A stretch of 64,000 nucleotides of DNA from Sulfurisoma sp. (GCA_030691075.1 JAUYFI010000071.1:1-64000), one strand, 5' to 3'. Numbered from the stretch's first letter, positions 18,116-27,507 are shown. A program made the numbers and translations. Notes: generated by a model from the letters alone, not told the origin.

Positions 18116-19039
18116 TTAGACCCAACTGGCGACCCAGAACAGGGCGAGCAACAGCACGCCGAGCACCAGGGTGCGCCACACCAGGCCGATGGTGCTTTGC
18201 ATGAAATCGGCATCGGCATCGTCGCCGGTGCCGAGAACGGGTCGGTCGTCGCCACCGTCGCCGCCAGGGCCCGCATGGACGGGCATGCCGAGACGCACGC
18301 CGAGCGCGCCGGCGCCACTGGCCAGCAGGATGCCGGCCGAGGCATCGGGCCAGATATGGGCCTGGGTGCGCCAGCAATAGATCGCATCCTCGAAATCGCC
18401 GACCACGGCGAAAGCCGCCGCGGTGGCACGCTGCGGCAGCCAGTCGACCACGGCATGGGCCTGGCGCGCGACCCGCGCGAAGTCCTGCGACACGCGGTCG
18501 GGCTGCTCGCCCCACAGGTGCGACAAGGCCAGCGACAGGCGGTAGAGCACGGCGCCGGCCGGACCGAGCAATGCGAACAGCAGCAGCGGCGCAAAGACGT
18601 GGCGATGCGAATGCAGCAGCGCCTGCTCGATGGCCAGGCGCGCGACCTCGCTGGAACTCAGGCGGTCGGAATTGACGCCGCGCCACTCGCCGAGCAGGGC
18701 GCGGGCGCGGTCGAGTTCGCCCAGGCGCAATGCCATGTGGATGTCGGTGAAGAAGTGACTGTACTGGCGGAAGCCGACGGTGAGATAGAGCACCGCGACG
18801 TTGAGCGCGAAGGCCGCCACCGGCGCGAACCAGGCCAGCGCGATTTGCAGCGCCAGCACGACGACGGCCGGCAGAGCCGCGCCCACGCACCAGGCGACCA
18901 CGCCGTGATGGCGCTCGCCGGCGTTGAACCACGCCTCCAACTGGCGGCCATGGGCCGCGAGCAGGGTATCGACGCGCGCGCCCGACAGGGGTTTCACCTG
19001 TTCGATGGCCAGCGCGAGAATGATGCTGAAAAGGCTCAT
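18116..19039 (-). CDS. CobD/CbiB-like integral membrane protein
   Basis: A 307-residue protein with at least four hydrophobic segments, starting MSLFSIILALAIEQVKPL and containing GFRQYSHFFTDIHMALRLGE and WLPQRATAAAFAVVGDFEDA. This resembles the CobD/CbiB family (AmpE-like), whose true members make adenosylcobinamide. No other cobalamin genes are nearby, so the family name should not be read as a function. Confidence 0.7.
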   Translation of the reverse strand: MSLFSIILALAIEQVKPLSGARVDTLLAAHGRQLEAWFNAGERHHGVVAWCVGAALPAVVVLALQIALAWFAPVAAFALNVAVLYLTVGFRQYSHFFTDIHMALRLGELDRARALLGEWRGVNSDRLSSSEVARLAIEQALLHSHRHVFAPLLLFALLGPAGAVLYRLSLALSHLWGEQPDRVSQDFARVARQAHAVVDWLPQRATAAAFAVVGDFEDAIYCWRTQAHIWPDASAGILLASGAGALGVRLGMPVHAGPGGDGGDDRPVLGTGDDADADFMQSTIGLVWRTLVLGVLLLALFWVASWV

Positions 19040-19110
19040 GGCAGGGAGGCTCAGCGGCAATGGTCGAACGATACCATATCCGGATAAACTCTTGTGCGGT
19101 GCAGCAACCC

Positions 19111-19686
19111 TTAATCCGGGCCGGCGAGCGCCGCGTGCAGGCTCACCAACATGCCGGCAGTGGCCCCCCAGATGTAGTAGCCCTGCCACGGCATGGCCCA
19201 GAATTCGCGCGGCGCGCCCTGCCATTCGACGGTCTGACGCTGGTGATTGGCCGGGTCCATGAGGAAGGCGAGCGGCGGCTCGAACACATCGGCGACCTCG
19301 AAGTCGTCGAGTTTGAGATTCAGCGGCGGCGTTACCAACCCGACCACGGGGGTGACGCGAAAGCCCGTGCTGGTGCGATATTCCGGCAGCCGGCCGATCA
19401 CCTCGACCTGCGATGGCAGCAGTCCGACCTCCTCCTCCGCCTCGCGCAGCGCCGTCGCGACGGCATCGCCATCCGCCGGTTCGCAGCGGCCGCCGGGAAA
19501 GCTGACCTGGCCGGCATGGTCGCGCAAGTGGGCGGTGCGCTGCGTCAGCAGGATGGTGAGACCGCTCGGGCGTTCGATGATCGGCACCAGCACGGCCGCC
19601 GGCGTCAGCGCAGCGTCCTCCGTCGCGCCGGCCTCGAGGATGGGGGGAAAGACCCGCGCCTGGGCGAGCCGGCGGCGCAACTCCAT
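19111..19686 (-). CDS. nudL: NUDIX hydrolase, CoA pyrophosphatase-like
   Basis: A 191-residue protein with a complete Nudix box (GGRCEPADGDAVATALREAE followed by EEVGL) preceded by LLTQRTAHLRDHAGQVSFPG, the extra motif of CoA pyrophosphatases, which cleave CoA into phosphopantetheine and ADP. The start at 19686 (MELRRRLAQ) leaves 53 bases to the divergent amidotransferase gene. Confidence 0.88.
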   Translation of the reverse strand: MELRRRLAQARVFPPILEAGATEDAALTPAAVLVPIIERPSGLTILLTQRTAHLRDHAGQVSFPGGRCEPADGDAVATALREAEEEVGLLPSQVEVIGRLPEYRTSTGFRVTPVVGLVTPPLNLKLDDFEVADVFEPPLAFLMDPANHQRQTVEWQGAPREFWAMPWQGYYIWGATAGMLVSLHAALAGPD

Positions 19687-19739
19687 GACCGACAAAGAAT
19701 AGAATTCGGACGTTGCCACTCTCGTACTCCAGATCATCC

Positions 19740-20468
19740 ATGAAACCCGTCGCGATCTTCCGTCACAACTCCGGCGAAGGCCCAGGCTATTTTGCCACTT
19801 TCCTCGAGGCTCGCTCGATCCCGTGGACGCTGTTCGCCGTCGATGCCGGCGTCCCGCCACCGCCGACTTTCGACGAATTCTCCGGCCTGTGCTTCATGGG
19901 CGGGCCGATGAGCGTGAACGACGACCTGCCCTGGCTGCCGCCGGCTTTCGCCCTGATCCGCGCCGCGGTCGCGGCCGATGTTCCGGTGATCGGCCACTGT
20001 CTCGGCGGACAACTGATGGCCAAGGCGCTTGGCGGCGCGGTGACGAGAAATCCGCTCAAGGAACTCGGCTGGGGCGAGGTGGAAACCACCGACGCGGCGG
20101 CGGGCGCATGGCTCGGCGACACGCAGCGCTTCGAGGCCTTCCACTGGCACGGCGAGACCTTCTCGATCCCACCCGGCGCCACGCGCATCCTCAAAAGCAA
20201 CTATTGCGACAACCAGGCCTTCGTCATGGGCCCGCATCTGGGCATGCAGTGCCACGTCGAGATGACCGAGGCGATGATCCGTCTCTGGTGCCGCGCCTGG
20301 GCCGAGGAAAAGGCCGCGCCGGGGCCGTCGGTGCAGACGCCGGAGCAGATGGATGAACGGATCGAAGAGCGCATCGCCGCGATGCGCGCGGCGGCCGACC
20401 GGCTCTATGCGAAGTGGATCGGCGGCCTGCGCGACCAGGAACACCAACAGTACCTGCTCACGGAATAA
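19740..20468 (+). CDS. Class I glutamine amidotransferase-like protein
   Basis: A 242-residue stand-alone GATase1 domain of the GMP synthase-like type. The nucleophile is in GHCLGGQLMAKALGG (near residue 87) and the catalytic His in GMQCHVEMTE (near 173). It would release ammonia from glutamine or a gamma-glutamyl compound; the partner is unknown. A degenerate repeat copy encodes the PPPPTF segment near residue 40. Confidence 0.87.
   Translation: MKPVAIFRHNSGEGPGYFATFLEARSIPWTLFAVDAGVPPPPTFDEFSGLCFMGGPMSVNDDLPWLPPAFALIRAAVAADVPVIGHCLGGQLMAKALGGAVTRNPLKELGWGEVETTDAAAGAWLGDTQRFEAFHWHGETFSIPPGATRILKSNYCDNQAFVMGPHLGMQCHVEMTEAMIRLWCRAWAEEKAAPGPSVQTPEQMDERIEERIAAMRAAADRLYAKWIGGLRDQEHQQYLLTE
19851..19870 (-). 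repeat. Dispersed short repeat (degenerate) in the amidotransferase gene
   Basis: The plus strand GTCCCGCCACCGCCGACTTT differs by one base from the reverse complement of the repeat core and reads VPPPPTF. Confidence 0.5.
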
Positions 20469-20479
20469 GCAACAATCAA

Positions 20480-20833
20480 CTATCCAGGGGCAAACAAGAT
20501 CGCTTCGAGCCGCGCCGAGACGTCATCGATGATGACCGTCGGCACGGCTTCCTTGAACTTCGCCTTGCGTGCCCGCCAATCAAGGGATTTAAGCTGATGG
20601 CAATGAACAGCGCCCTGGGTGTCGGTGCCCGATCCCAGCAGCGTAACGACAGTCCCGTAGGTGCGCGCTGTTGCCGCACCACCCTGGGAAATAGGACAGA
20701 TCATTGCCAGGCCGCGGCTATTGAAGGCTTTGGCACTGACCACCAGGCCAAAATGCGGCCCCTTCATTCCCTGTCCCGATGCCGGATCGAATTGCAGATG
20801 CACGATCTCGCCGCGAGCGGGTGTATAGGCCAT
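20480..20833 (-). CDS. mazF: MazF/PemK-family toxin (mRNA interferase)
   Basis: A 117-residue toxin with the family pattern PARGEIVHLQFDPASGQGMKGPHFGLVVS, MICPISQGG and HCHQLKSLDWRARK, closest to ChpB/PemK types that cut RNA at short sequences. It overlaps its antitoxin by one base. Confidence 0.94.
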   Translation of the reverse strand: MAYTPARGEIVHLQFDPASGQGMKGPHFGLVVSAKAFNSRGLAMICPISQGGAATARTYGTVVTLLGSGTDTQGAVHCHQLKSLDWRARKAKFKEAVPTVIIDDVSARLEAILFAPG

Positions 20834-21075
20834 CAGGCGATTTCCCTGCCAACGGCCGACATCTCATCCCAGCCTTTCACGCGCGGCAGGTTCCTGGGCA
20901 TCTCGGCCAGCAGGTCATCGAGCTTGTAGCGCCGACGCGGGACTTCAACCGTCAACCGGGCCCCCTCAAGCTGCAACTCAACCTGAGCGCCCTCTTGAAG
21001 ATGATTCTGTTCGATGAACGCCTTGGGGATGGTCATCACCAAGGAACCACCTGCTCGACGTAATGTTTGCAGCAT
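20833..21075 (-). CDS. mazE: MazE/PemI-like antitoxin
   Basis: An 80-residue AbrB-fold antitoxin starting MLQTLRRAGGSLVMTIPKAF, followed by the toxin-binding tail LDDLLAEMPRNLPRVKGWDE. It binds the operon promoter and blocks MazF. Confidence 0.92.
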   Translation of the reverse strand: MLQTLRRAGGSLVMTIPKAFIEQNHLQEGAQVELQLEGARLTVEVPRRRYKLDDLLAEMPRNLPRVKGWDEMSAVGREIA

Positions 21076-21101
21076 GACAGCATCTCCGCTTCGGAACGAA
21101 G

Positions 21102-21117
21102 TCCTATTTTAGTAGGA
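21102..21117. promoter_or_regulatory. Palindrome upstream of mazEF (probable operator)
   Basis: TCCTATTTTAGTAGGA, a 5-bp inverted repeat around 6 bases, lies 27 bases before mazE. On the minus strand its TAAAAT can serve as a -10 box. Confidence 0.5.
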
Positions 21118-21177
21118 TATTGCGTTATACGCCAGCAGGACCGTGGAAAGCCGACCGTGGCTGCGTGATTTGGCGGT

Positions 21178-24100
21178 TCAGCGCACGATCACCACTTCCG
21201 GCAACACGACTTCCCACTGATCCACGGCCATGCGCTCGCGCCATTCCGGGTCGGCATCCTCACGGCGCCAAACGCCGACGCCCGCTACCCGCGCGGCGGC
21301 CATACGTCCTGCCGGAAGTTTGTAGCCGGCAGCGCTGCGGCCAACGACCTGACCAGTTGTCGTCTTGAACAGCCAACGGCCGGCTTCCTCGCTCACCCGC
21401 AACGCGTCGCCCACGCGTAGCGCCGCCGATGCCTGGCGTACCGCCTCGGAACGAGCACGCCCGGCAAAGCCGAGATCGATCTCGCCAGGCCCAAGCAGTT
21501 CGTATTCGCGATCCAAACCGGCGGGCAATTCGCTCGCCAGTGGCGCCTGCCGCACAAACACGGCCGCATGGCCCGTCAACTCGCCGGCGAACCCCGTTGC
21601 GTCCGATTGGCACAGCGTCAAGGTTTGCCTGGCCCGCGTCATGGCGACGTAGTAGAGCCGCCGTTCCGCCATCGCCGACTTTTGCCAGCGGCCATCGAGA
21701 ATCGCGACATGGTCGAACTCCAGTCCCTTGGCGCCGTGGGCGGTGGTAAGCACAAGCCCCACGCCGGACTCGCGCTCGAAATCGGCCAGAAACTCGTAGA
21801 CATCGTCAAGCAGCGCCATGACGGGACGAGGAAGATTGCCGGCGCCGGCATAGGCGTCGTCGATCGCCGCATCGACCAAAGCCTGCCCGGGCGTTTGCGC
21901 CTCGTCCCCGCACAGTGACGCCGCCAAGGCTCGAACCTCGACGACCGACAGCAGTTCGTCGCGACGCGCCTTCAACGCCTCGATGAAACGCCATGCTTCG
22001 CGCCAGCGCCATGGCGACAACCCCTTCTTGTTGCGGCGGCCAGCGAAGCGGCAGGGAATCACGGCGATCTCGCAGGCGGCACGCACGGGTTCCAACAACT
22101 TCCATTCCTTGGCGATCACGGCTACCTTAGACCAGTCCCATGCGGTATCGAGCGATGCCAGCCGTTGCAGCTCCCGCACCACGCGCCAGGCCTGCTCGCG
22201 CGGATCGGCGCCAGCCGGCAGCACCTGCACTCGCCCTTCGCTCACGGCCGCGTCGCGGCGCGCCCAGTCGCCGCCGCCGGCCGTCCCGCGGCGCCCGCTG
22301 TCGATGACAATCGGATGTTTTGTCTTCAAGCGATCCGGATGCGGGGCGATCAGCGCGTTGGCAGCCTCGATGATGTGGCGGGTGGAACGAAAGTTTTCCA
22401 CGAGGTAGTCGGTCTTCGTGCCGTAGTCGGCCTCGAAGCGGCGAATGAACTCGACCTCGGCGCCCGCGAATTCGTAGATGTTCTGGTCGTCGTCGCCGAC
22501 GGCCAACAGCGTCAGTTTGCGTTCCTTGTCCTTGAGCGTGCGTCCGGCCAGCGCGGAGAGGAACTCGTATTGAGCGGCATTGACGTCTTGATACTCATCC
22601 ACCAGCAACCAGCGAAAGCCGGCAAGGAGTCGATCGCGCAGGGCATCCTCGACGCCGCCAGCATCGGTCTCGCTCTTGAGCAATCGAGTAGCATCGGCCA
22701 GCAGCGCATCGAAGTCGATGGGGGCATCGTTTTCGCGCGCCGCGAACGACGCTCCGGTCAGCCGCATCGCCAGGCCATGATAGGTGTGGGCGGCCACCCC
22801 GAAAGCATCGCTGTCGATCAACTCATGCAAGCGTCGGCGTACTTCCCGCGCGGCGTGGCGATTGAATGTCACCACCAGTATGCTTTGCGGCGCCTCGCGC
22901 AGCACGCGCACGAGGAAGGCGACGCGATGCACCACCAGCCGCGTCTTGCCCGACCCCGGACCGGCCAGCACCAGCCGATTGGTCGGCCGCCGTTCGGTGA
23001 CCAGCTTGGCCTGGGTCGGCGACAACCCGTCGCGAATGCGATGCCAGGACGCTTCGGTGGTGGCGCGCTCCAGCATCTCCTTGCGCTGTTGAAAGTATTT
23101 CCGCAGAAATTCGTCCCATTTCAGCGAGAAGTAGTCGGCCACCAGGCGCAGCGCCTCTACAACTTTCTCTTGGCCCAGTTCGGCATAGCGGATCATCACG
23201 TGGATCTGGCCCACCCGCTGATCGTAGTGATCGGCCAGCGGCTGATAGTCGTGCGACTCGAAATGGCGCGTCTTTTCCTCTTCGATCAGGCGCAGCGTCA
23301 TGGCGTTGCGAAACACCGAGAGCCCCTGCGACAAAGTCAGAATTTTCTGGTCATGCAAATACATCAGCGTCGCCTGCGCCGCCGCCGGCACATCGCGAAT
23401 CTCGGCCGCCAGCGCGATGTCGCCGCGAATCGCCTGGTTGATCTGACCCAGCGTCAGACTGGCAAGCAAGTCCTTGCCCCGACTACCCGCGGTCAGCGTC
23501 GCGAGGAAGGCGTGCAGCACCGCGCCGGCGCAGGCCCGGCGCGCCCGCGAAAGCGCCTCGATCTCGCTCCACTCGCGCTGCACGGCGACGCGATGGTTCT
23601 CTCGATCCAGCGGCTTCAACGACAGACTGCCGCGCCCGCCGGCAAGCTCGCGGCCGTCCTGCGCCAGGCTGCGCAGCAGGCGCCCGACATCCTCTTGCAG
23701 GACATCGATCATGCCGGCGTCCTTCAAGCCTTGCGTCAGCACCCGCAGGTTCAGATGTACCGCGTCCGCGCTCGGCCCGGCATCGGGCGCGGCCTCGCGC
23801 AGGAGGGCGAGCAGCGCCGATTCGCGCCTGGCGACCTCGGCCAGTGTTCCGGCGGATGCACCGGTCACGCCGATCCGCACATAGGCGACGATCTTGCTGT
23901 CATTTTCCAGCAGGCCCAGTTGCTCAAGATCGTCGAAGGCCTTGCGGACCTCCCGCGAATCGAGTCCCGTCGCCACGCACAGCGCGTCGGTGGTCAGCCC
24001 CTGCGTCGGCTCGGCCTGGAGAATCTCAGTCAGCAGGGCGAGCAGTTGCCGCTGCCGCTCTTGAGAAAAGTCGGCGCTGGCGAGACGGCGCCTGGCCTCC

Positions 24101-26292
24101 TCCAGTTCACGGAAACGCAGGCTCGCGGGGAAAACCTGGCTGCGGTTCTCGTTGCGCTCCAGCAGGTTGGCGTTCTCCAGCCAGGCCAGCGCGGTCTTGA
24201 CGCGCGTGTCCTTGTCGCGACTTTCCAGATCGAAGTCGACCACCAGCCCTTCGCTGGCCAACAACTCGCCCACGGTGACGGTGACATTGCCTTCGGCGTC
24301 GGGTTTGCGTCGGCGCAGCGCCTTGAGCAGTTGCTCGATGTCGCGGCGCGTCAACCGGCTCTTCGCGCTCATGCCGAACTGCCGTTCGGCATCCTTCTCG
24401 TCGTAGAGCAACACGCAGAATGCCGGTACCTGATCGCGTCCGGCCCGGCCGGCTTCCTGCACATAGTTTTCCAGCGAGCCGGGAATGTCGGCATGAATCA
24501 CCAGCCGCACATCGGGCTTGTCGATGCCCATCCCGAAAGCATTGGTCGCGGCAATCACCTTGAGCGCGCCGCCGATGAACTCCTGCTGACGTTCCTTTTT
24601 CAAGTCCGGCGGCATGCCGCCATGAAACGCCGCCGCCGGCCAGCCCATCGACCTGGACAGGAATTCCGCCAATTCCTCTGTGTGCTTCTGCGTGGCGCAG
24701 TAAACGATTGCGCCGCCAGGATGCATGCGCGCCGATCCCGGTTCGCCAAAATGATCGACAAGTAACTGATGGACCTGCGCGCACTTGGTTTCCTCGCGTG
24801 TCGGCACGATGGCGAAATCGAGATTGTCGCGTGTCGTCGAACCGAGATGCCGCTCCAGTTCCATTGCCAGCCTGCGCCGGAAATGCGCCACGATATCCTC
24901 GATCACGTCCTGCTTGGCCGTGGCGGTCAGACAGGTCACCGGCGGAATGTCGTCGCCATGCCGTTCGCGAATGAAGCGCGCGACGTAGAGGTAGTCCGGC
25001 CGGAAATCGTGGCCCCATTTCGACAGGCAGTGCGCCTCGTCGAATACCCACGCCGCAATCTCGCGATGCGCGATGGCTTCGCGAAAACCCCGATTGCGCA
25101 CCTGCTCCGGCGACACCAGCAGGATACCGACATCGCCCAGGCGGACGCCATCGAGCACCTGTTTGCGCTCGGGCAGCGACAACAGCCCGTTGACCGCGGC
25201 AGCGCACGTCACTCCGCGTCGGACCAGCGTATCGACCTGATCCTTCATCAACGCCTGCAAGGGCGAAATGACGACGGTCAGCGCGCCGGTTTGATGGTGG
25301 CGCATCAGCGCCGGCAACTGATAACACAGGGACTTGCCGCCGCCGGTGGGCAGGATGCCCAACTGCGCATGACGGGCGATGCCGCTGCCGACAATGTCCT
25401 CCTGCAAGGAATGACCATGCTCGTCGCGGCGAAAGTCGTCGTACCCGAACCACCGTTTCAACCAGCGGCGCGCGTCGTGCGCCTCGCGGCAATAGCCGCA
25501 TGCCGGATCGGCGCAGGGCGTCGCCCGCAGTTCGCGCGCCAGCCGTGCCGTCGCCGGATACTCGACGCGCACCCACGGCGGCATCACGGAATTCTCCCCC
25601 GCCACGCGCAGCCAGGCCAGCAGGTAGGCGATAGCCGGATGTTGCGTGGCGGCGGCGAGGTCTTCGTCCAGCAGGCGCTCCAGACGCACACGACAAACCT
25701 TGTCGGCCAACGTGTCGGCCAGTAAGACACGCACGGCCGACCGCCGCGGACGCGGCTCTTGCGTCAGGGTCATGAAGAAGTGATTGAGGCCAGAACTGGC
25801 GCCCTCCGGAACCAGCAGGTGATGGTATGCCCGCACCAGTTCGGCCGGCTCGGCGAGCAAGGCGCGCCGCTGGTCGTTGAAGAGCCCAACCACCCGTTGC
25901 GCGTCGGCCAATGGATCGTTGACCGCAAGCTTGAGCAGCCGGTAGTCCTTGACGAGGTGGTGATAGGGGTTGCGCGGGAAGGCCAGCGGCGAGAGAGCCA
26001 GGGTATCGACCACCGGCAGACCGAACAGCGCCAGCCCCGGCGCGACGGCCTTGAGCAGGTTCAGATCATGACGGATGACATTATGTCCAAGCACGAAGCT
26101 CGCATCGGCGGCCAGGGCATCGACGTCCTCTAGCGCTACCGCAAGGTCGAACCGCCCCTTGAAGTGCCGAAAGTCCCCGGTATCCGGCCGCAAGGCTCCG
26201 ATCTTCAGAATGCGCTTGGTACGCGGATCGACTTCGAGATCGAGACTGATACAACGCGGCGCGTACGCTTCCTGGGGCTTGGATTCACCCAT
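21178..26292 (-). CDS. Exonuclease-RecQ-UvrD fusion helicase
   Basis: A 1704-residue protein. From the N-terminus: a DEDD 3'-5' exonuclease-like domain (about 10-145; ISLDLEVDPRT, LGHNVIRHDLNLL, NDPLADAQRV, with Asn where DEDDh enzymes have His), a cysteine cluster CADPACGYC (near 260), a RecQ superfamily 2 helicase (about 310-645; Walker A TGGGKSLCYQ, DEAHCLSKWGHDFRPDY, NAFGMGIDKPDV, QEAGRAGRD), winged-helix-like segments, a middle region without recognised domain, and a UvrD/Rep superfamily 1 helicase (about 1085-1560; GPGSGKTRLV, VDEYQDVNAAQ, TTAHGAKGLEFDHV, YYVAMTRARQ). Two opposite-family 3'-5' motors plus a nuclease suggest recombination repair or anti-phage DNA processing. The ATG at 26292 has GGAGG 10 bases upstream; another in-frame ATG lies at 26337. 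Confidence 0.9.
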   Translation of the reverse strand: MGESKPQEAYAPRCISLDLEVDPRTKRILKIGALRPDTGDFRHFKGRFDLAVALEDVDALAADASFVLGHNVIRHDLNLLKAVAPGLALFGLPVVDTLALSPLAFPRNPYHHLVKDYRLLKLAVNDPLADAQRVVGLFNDQRRALLAEPAELVRAYHHLLVPEGASSGLNHFFMTLTQEPRPRRSAVRVLLADTLADKVCRVRLERLLDEDLAAATQHPAIAYLLAWLRVAGENSVMPPWVRVEYPATARLARELRATPCADPACGYCREAHDARRWLKRWFGYDDFRRDEHGHSLQEDIVGSGIARHAQLGILPTGGGKSLCYQLPALMRHHQTGALTVVISPLQALMKDQVDTLVRRGVTCAAAVNGLLSLPERKQVLDGVRLGDVGILLVSPEQVRNRGFREAIAHREIAAWVFDEAHCLSKWGHDFRPDYLYVARFIRERHGDDIPPVTCLTATAKQDVIEDIVAHFRRRLAMELERHLGSTTRDNLDFAIVPTREETKCAQVHQLLVDHFGEPGSARMHPGGAIVYCATQKHTEELAEFLSRSMGWPAAAFHGGMPPDLKKERQQEFIGGALKVIAATNAFGMGIDKPDVRLVIHADIPGSLENYVQEAGRAGRDQVPAFCVLLYDEKDAERQFGMSAKSRLTRRDIEQLLKALRRRKPDAEGNVTVTVGELLASEGLVVDFDLESRDKDTRVKTALAWLENANLLERNENRSQVFPASLRFRELEEARRRLASADFSQERQRQLLALLTEILQAEPTQGLTTDALCVATGLDSREVRKAFDDLEQLGLLENDSKIVAYVRIGVTGASAGTLAEVARRESALLALLREAAPDAGPSADAVHLNLRVLTQGLKDAGMIDVLQEDVGRLLRSLAQDGRELAGGRGSLSLKPLDRENHRVAVQREWSEIEALSRARRACAGAVLHAFLATLTAGSRGKDLLASLTLGQINQAIRGDIALAAEIRDVPAAAQATLMYLHDQKILTLSQGLSVFRNAMTLRLIEEEKTRHFESHDYQPLADHYDQRVGQIHVMIRYAELGQEKVVEALRLVADYFSLKWDEFLRKYFQQRKEMLERATTEASWHRIRDGLSPTQAKLVTERRPTNRLVLAGPGSGKTRLVVHRVAFLVRVLREAPQSILVVTFNRHAAREVRRRLHELIDSDAFGVAAHTYHGLAMRLTGASFAARENDAPIDFDALLADATRLLKSETDAGGVEDALRDRLLAGFRWLLVDEYQDVNAAQYEFLSALAGRTLKDKERKLTLLAVGDDDQNIYEFAGAEVEFIRRFEADYGTKTDYLVENFRSTRHIIEAANALIAPHPDRLKTKHPIVIDSGRRGTAGGGDWARRDAAVSEGRVQVLPAGADPREQAWRVVRELQRLASLDTAWDWSKVAVIAKEWKLLEPVRAACEIAVIPCRFAGRRNKKGLSPWRWREAWRFIEALKARRDELLSVVEVRALAASLCGDEAQTPGQALVDAAIDDAYAGAGNLPRPVMALLDDVYEFLADFERESGVGLVLTTAHGAKGLEFDHVAILDGRWQKSAMAERRLYYVAMTRARQTLTLCQSDATGFAGELTGHAAVFVRQAPLASELPAGLDREYELLGPGEIDLGFAGRARSEAVRQASAALRVGDALRVSEEAGRWLFKTTTGQVVGRSAAGYKLPAGRMAAARVAGVGVWRREDADPEWRERMAVDQWEVVLPEVVIVR
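21658..21683 (-). repeat. Dispersed short repeat (degenerate) in the helicase gene
   Basis: The minus strand reads AAAAGTCGGCGATGGCG then GAACGGCGG, 3 mismatches in 26 to the repeat. It codes for KSAMAERR just before the conserved YYVAMTRAR motif, so it could also be chance similarity. Confidence 0.4.
24066..24090 (+). repeat. Dispersed short repeat in the helicase gene
   Basis: AAAAGTCGGCGCTGGCG then AGACGGCG. On the coding strand it gives RRRLASADFSQ, near residue 737, in the region behind the RecQ domain. Confidence 0.7.
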
Positions 26293-26349
26293 CGACGGCA
26301 TTCCTCCCGAAGCAGGATCATGCCATAAAGATTCCACCGGCCGGGAAAC

Positions 26350-26391
26350 TCAGTCGCGGAAGTTGCCGTACTGCAGCGGGTAGTCGGTCAC
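26350..26391 (-). pseudogene. yajQ: Detached 3' end of yajQ (displaced attachment-site copy)
   Basis: The minus strand encodes VTDYPLQYGNFRD and a stop, the exact C-terminus of YajQ. 29 bases (26363-26391) are identical to yajQ at 30116-30144; beyond them the last four residues and stop are spelled with different codons (AAC TTC CGC GAC TGA here, AAT TTC AGG GAT TGA there). This is the pattern left when an integrating element enters a gene end and supplies its own version of the tail. Confidence 0.8.
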
Positions 26392-26403
26392 AACGAATGA
26401 AAT

Positions 26404-26426
26404 GTTCCAGGCTCGAATAGTCCCGC
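26404..26426. repeat. 23-bp direct repeat, left copy, flanking the nucleotidyltransferase gene
   Basis: GTTCCAGGCTCGAATAGTCC then CGC; 22 of 23 bases match the copy at 27529-27551. The two bracket one gene. Confidence 0.75.
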
Positions 26427-26459
26427 CGTTCCTGACGTGATTTACGAAAACGCCGGCCT

Positions 26460-27473
26460 TCATGTCGTAGCGGACCGCAGCCGGGTTGCCGCCTCCGGAT
26501 TGATCTTTTTCAAGCGGGCCAAGCCGGCGGTCAGACGCTTTCTCCATCCGGGTCCGCGCTCGAACGCGTCGCGGCAGGTTTCGGCGATTTCTTCCGGCCG
26601 GTGATCCAGGTAATACTGGATCAGGACATTGGCCTGTCGCACATCCTTGTTGGCCTTGACCTCGGCCGCGGCATCCCGTTCGGCCGACACGATCGGCTTG
26701 TGGATGGCAAAGCGGTCCGGCCTGGGGATGTTGGCGATGGTGGCGCCTTCGCTACCGATGACAACCGCCTGGACGGTGTCGACCATCGAGAATTCCATGA
26801 AGCGCAAGGGATGCAGCGCGATGGACAGCCCCTCGATGTAGATCGGCGCATCGCTTTTCGAATCCTTCGAGGTCAGGAAGTCCAGCCGAAAGGCCGGGTC
26901 TGCCGGATTCAGGCAGGTGCCGCCCGGCTTTCCGTCCAGGGTCGAGATCGGCAGCAGCCCCATTTGCAGCGACTCGATGGCGTTCGCCGTTTCGACCACG
27001 ATGTTGGCGGGCAGCGCTACCGATATGTTCTTGCCGGCATGGGCGAAGTCGACGTCCTGGGTCTGCATGCGCTCGGCCGGGGTGATACCGAGCATGTTGG
27101 CCATGGCCATGAATGCATGGGTGCCGACGAGGATGCCGCCACGGCGGAAAAATCCATACTCGGCCAGGCGACGAATGACGCGGAAATGTTTCGGCAGCAT
27201 CGGCTCGCACCCGAGCGCGACGGCCGCCGCAGCGAGGCGCTGGAGCGGTTTGGGCTGATGGCCGCGGTGGTCGCGGATCAGGGCAGCCAGCTTGTCGCTG
27301 GCCGGGCCGAGGTAGAGTTGCTTGACCGCGCCGCCGATGTCCCGAAACTGGAAATACCAGTATTCGTGACCGTGGACGGTTTTCTTGGCGAAGCTGCCGC
27401 TGAGGCCGGCAACGCCCGCGGCCACATGCACCGCCAGTGCCGCGTCGAACAGGTCGGCATAGGGCTTTGACAT
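26460..27473 (-). CDS. Nucleotidyltransferase-fold protein (GSU2403-like)
   Basis: A 337-residue protein with a nucleotidyltransferase-like core: GGILVGTHAFMAMANMLG followed by MQTQDVDFAHAGKNI, where the Gly-x-His and the Asp-Val-Asp fit the GS...DxD pattern, then FRLDFLTSKDS. It resembles the GSU2403-type nucleotidyltransferase-fold family; substrate unknown. It is a single-gene cassette: a promoter-proximal palindrome, its own 23-bp direct repeats, and a location inside the yajQ island. Such proteins often accompany toxin or defence modules, but no partner antitoxin is present here. Confidence 0.65.
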   Translation of the reverse strand: MSKPYADLFDAALAVHVAAGVAGLSGSFAKKTVHGHEYWYFQFRDIGGAVKQLYLGPASDKLAALIRDHRGHQPKPLQRLAAAAVALGCEPMLPKHFRVIRRLAEYGFFRRGGILVGTHAFMAMANMLGITPAERMQTQDVDFAHAGKNISVALPANIVVETANAIESLQMGLLPISTLDGKPGGTCLNPADPAFRLDFLTSKDSKSDAPIYIEGLSIALHPLRFMEFSMVDTVQAVVIGSEGATIANIPRPDRFAIHKPIVSAERDAAAEVKANKDVRQANVLIQYYLDHRPEEIAETCRDAFERGPGWRKRLTAGLARLKKINPEAATRLRSATT

Positions 27474-27480
27474 GACATTT

Positions 27481-27507
27481 GTACTACATCATATTGGATC
27501 GTAGTAC
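27481..27507. promoter_or_regulatory. Operator-like palindrome before the nucleotidyltransferase gene
   Basis: GTACTAC - 13 bases - GTAGTAC, 8 bases upstream of the ATG at 27473. On the minus strand the spacer contains TATGAT, a possible -10 box. No clear -35 or ribosome site is visible. Confidence 0.45.

Noticed and set aside
18116-19741. A fused NUDIX/CobD-like frame
   Set aside because: The real NUDIX gene uses another frame up to 19111; the CobD-like protein starts cleanly at 19039.
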